Below, one piece after another: positions 62,793 through 64,000 of a stretch of DNA of 64,000 bases. The position numbers and the translations under genes were made by a program. Source of the stretch: Methylobacterium sp. J-090 (GTDB lineage Bacteria; Pseudomonadota; Alphaproteobacteria; Rhizobiales; Beijerinckiaceae). Location: positions 248,001 to 312,000 of the forward strand of contig NZ_JAKSXV010000106.1 of the NCBI RefSeq assembly GCF_022829345.1, written 5' to 3'. The number at the start of each line of letters is the position of its first letter. Within the stretch, counting starts at the first letter, position 1. The notes below the pieces were generated by a model. The model was not told where the DNA came from. It did no database searches and was given only the letters and a program-made list of their open reading frames with translations.

Positions 62793-63718
62793 CATCCGTC
62801 GACACGCTCGGCTGGCTCGCGCTGCCCCTCGCCCTCCTGGGCGGCGTCATCCGAACCGCGACGCCCTTCATCTTCGTGAGTCTCGGCGAGTGCATCACGG
62901 AGCGCTCGGGCCGGATCAACCTCGGCCTCGAAGGCAACCTCGTGCTCGGCGCGATGTGCGCCTACGCGGCGTCCTATCTCTTCGGCTCGCCCTGGATCGG
63001 CGTCCTGGCGGCGGGGCTCGTCGGCCTCCTGTTCTCCGCCCTGCACGGCGTGATCTGCAGCGTGCGCCGGGTGAACGACACCGCTGCGGGTATCAGCCTC
63101 CTGATCCTCGGCACCGGCCTCGCCTTTTTTGCCGGCAAGCCGTTCATCGAGCCGCAGGCGCCCCAACTCCCGAACATCCCGCTCGGGTCTTGGTCGACGC
63201 TGCCGCAGGTCCGCGCTGCGCTGGACGTGAACCCGCTGTTCTTTCTCGGCATCGCGGCGGCGTTCGCGCTCCACGTCTTCTTCAAGCGCACCGGCCTCGG
63301 CCTGATGGTCCGCACGGTCGGCGACACGGAGGACGGCGCGCGCGCCCTCGGCTTCCCCGTCATCCCGACCCGCATCCTGGCGACCATGGCGGGCGGGTTC
63401 ATGGCCGGCATCGGCGGCAGTTTCCTGTCGCTGTCCTATCCGGGGAGCTGGAGCGAGGGCCTGTCGAGCGGCCAGGGCATCATGGCGGTGGCCCTGGTGA
63501 TCTTCGCCCGCTGGAGTCCGCTCCGGGCCCTGGGCGCCTCGATCCTGTTCGGTGCCGCCGGGGCGATCGGCCCCGCCCTGCAGGGGATCGGCGTGACCGG
63601 CTACTACTACCTCTTCAACGCCGCCCCCTACCTCCTCACCCTCGTCGTCCTGATCGTGTCCTCCTCGCCCACCCGGCCCTCCGCCGACGTCCCGGGCGAG
63701 CTGAAGCTGAACCGGTGA
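62789..63718 (+). CDS. ABC transporter permease 2 (BMP-associated)
   Basis: A 309-residue permease with about eight membrane segments. CITERSGRINLGLEGNLVLG and VRRVNDTAAGISLLILG match the YufQ/NupQ partner permeases. ATG overlaps the preceding stop (ATGA). It would form the heteromeric membrane channel with permease 1. The ATPase gene begins six bases after its stop. Confidence 0.9.
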   Translation: MTSVDTLGWLALPLALLGGVIRTATPFIFVSLGECITERSGRINLGLEGNLVLGAMCAYAASYLFGSPWIGVLAAGLVGLLFSALHGVICSVRRVNDTAAGISLLILGTGLAFFAGKPFIEPQAPQLPNIPLGSWSTLPQVRAALDVNPLFFLGIAAAFALHVFFKRTGLGLMVRTVGDTEDGARALGFPVIPTRILATMAGGFMAGIGGSFLSLSYPGSWSEGLSSGQGIMAVALVIFARWSPLRALGASILFGAAGAIGPALQGIGVTGYYYLFNAAPYLLTLVVLIVSSSPTRPSADVPGELKLNR

Positions 63719-63724
63719 TCCGCG

Positions 63725-64000
63725 ATGGCACGACTGGCTCAACCCACTCCCACGGATCCGCAGGACGGCCTCAGGCTTGAGATCGTCGGGCTGACCAAGC
63801 AGTTCGGCGCGCTCCGTGCCCTGGACGATGTCTCGATCAAGGTGCCGGCCGGCAGCTTCCATGCCCTGCTCGGCGAGAACGGCGCCGGCAAGAGCACCCT
63901 CGTGAAGTGCCTCGTCGGTTACTACAAGCCGGATGCCGGACACATCGTCATCGACGAGGGTGAAGCCAGCATCGCTTCGCCCAAGGACGCGGACGCCGCC
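63725..64000 (+). CDS. ABC transporter ATP-binding protein, 5' part
   Basis: The first 92 residues of the ATPase of the BMP importer; the rest is beyond the window. The Walker A GENGAGKST is at residues 50-58, and TLVKCLVGYYKPDAG follows as in sugar/nucleoside-type ATPases, which usually contain two tandem nucleotide-binding domains. It completes the operon aldolase-binding protein-permease-permease-ATPase. Confidence 0.93.
   Translation, partial: MARLAQPTPTDPQDGLRLEIVGLTKQFGALRALDDVSIKVPAGSFHALLGENGAGKSTLVKCLVGYYKPDAGHIVIDEGEASIASPKDADAA

Overview
The window is GC-rich (most genes use G/C at third codon positions) and reads as chromosomal DNA of an alphaproteobacterium of the Hyphomicrobiales, most likely Methylobacteriaceae. 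Supporting markers are a complete CtrA cell-cycle regulator, an Irr-type Fur protein with the HHH and Cys-Pro haem motifs, aerobic-pathway cobalamin genes (cobB, cobM, cobE), a (3S)-malyl-CoA thioesterase-like CitE protein, Tad-type pilins and a FabA/FabB/FabI cluster. The genus is an inference; no rRNA is present.

Layout. 0-5 kb: end of an MFS exporter, an IsdG/HmuQ-like haem monooxygenase, an XRE regulator and a leftward cobE-cobM-cobB run. 5-11.3 kb: a Hint-domain protein, a REP-like hairpin cluster, a 1327-residue double glycosyltransferase and a decayed integrase beside tRNA-Leu(CAG). 11.3-18.8 kb: leuC, a D-2-hydroxyacid dehydrogenase overlapping a two-domain protease inhibitor, trhO-slyX, eutBC and a secreted PLA2-like protein. 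18.9-22.9 kb: fabA-fabB-small membrane protein-fabI, divergent from irr. 23-28.6 kb: an orphan TRAP binding protein with a chemoreceptor, ctrA, a PAS protein and a stop-interrupted regulator fragment. 28.6-43.6 kb: two paralogous TAXI membrane proteins, recX, a radical-SAM/UdgX pair, an SF2 helicase, CitE-like, dUTPase, an Rmf/CrpP-like protein, sdaA, a frameshifted gene and a DUF808 protein. 43.6-49.6 kb: one 1969-residue helicase-nuclease. 49.7-52.5 kb: three TadE/TadG proteins. 53-56.6 kb: a Met-Pro repeat protein, htpG, a glycosyltransferase and tRNA-Ser(CGA), followed by an 0.8 kb scar. 57.4-64 kb: a CAP lipoprotein, then an FCD regulator divergent from a DapA-like aldolase and a BMP-family ABC importer cut by the window end.

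Themes. DNA uracil handling recurs (UdgX fused to DUF4130 with its radical-SAM partner; dUTPase about 4 kb away). Cobalamin synthesis at the left may supply the B12-dependent EutBC. The best candidates for under-described biology are the transglutaminase-like/DUF4011/SF1 helicase/Vsr-like/DUF3320 giant, the radical-SAM/UdgX cassette, and the pair of membrane-anchored TAXI proteins that have no TRAP permease. Mobile-element traces are decayed: an integrase relic at tRNA-Leu and a gene-free scar at tRNA-Ser. No CRISPR array, intact insertion sequence or prophage was seen.
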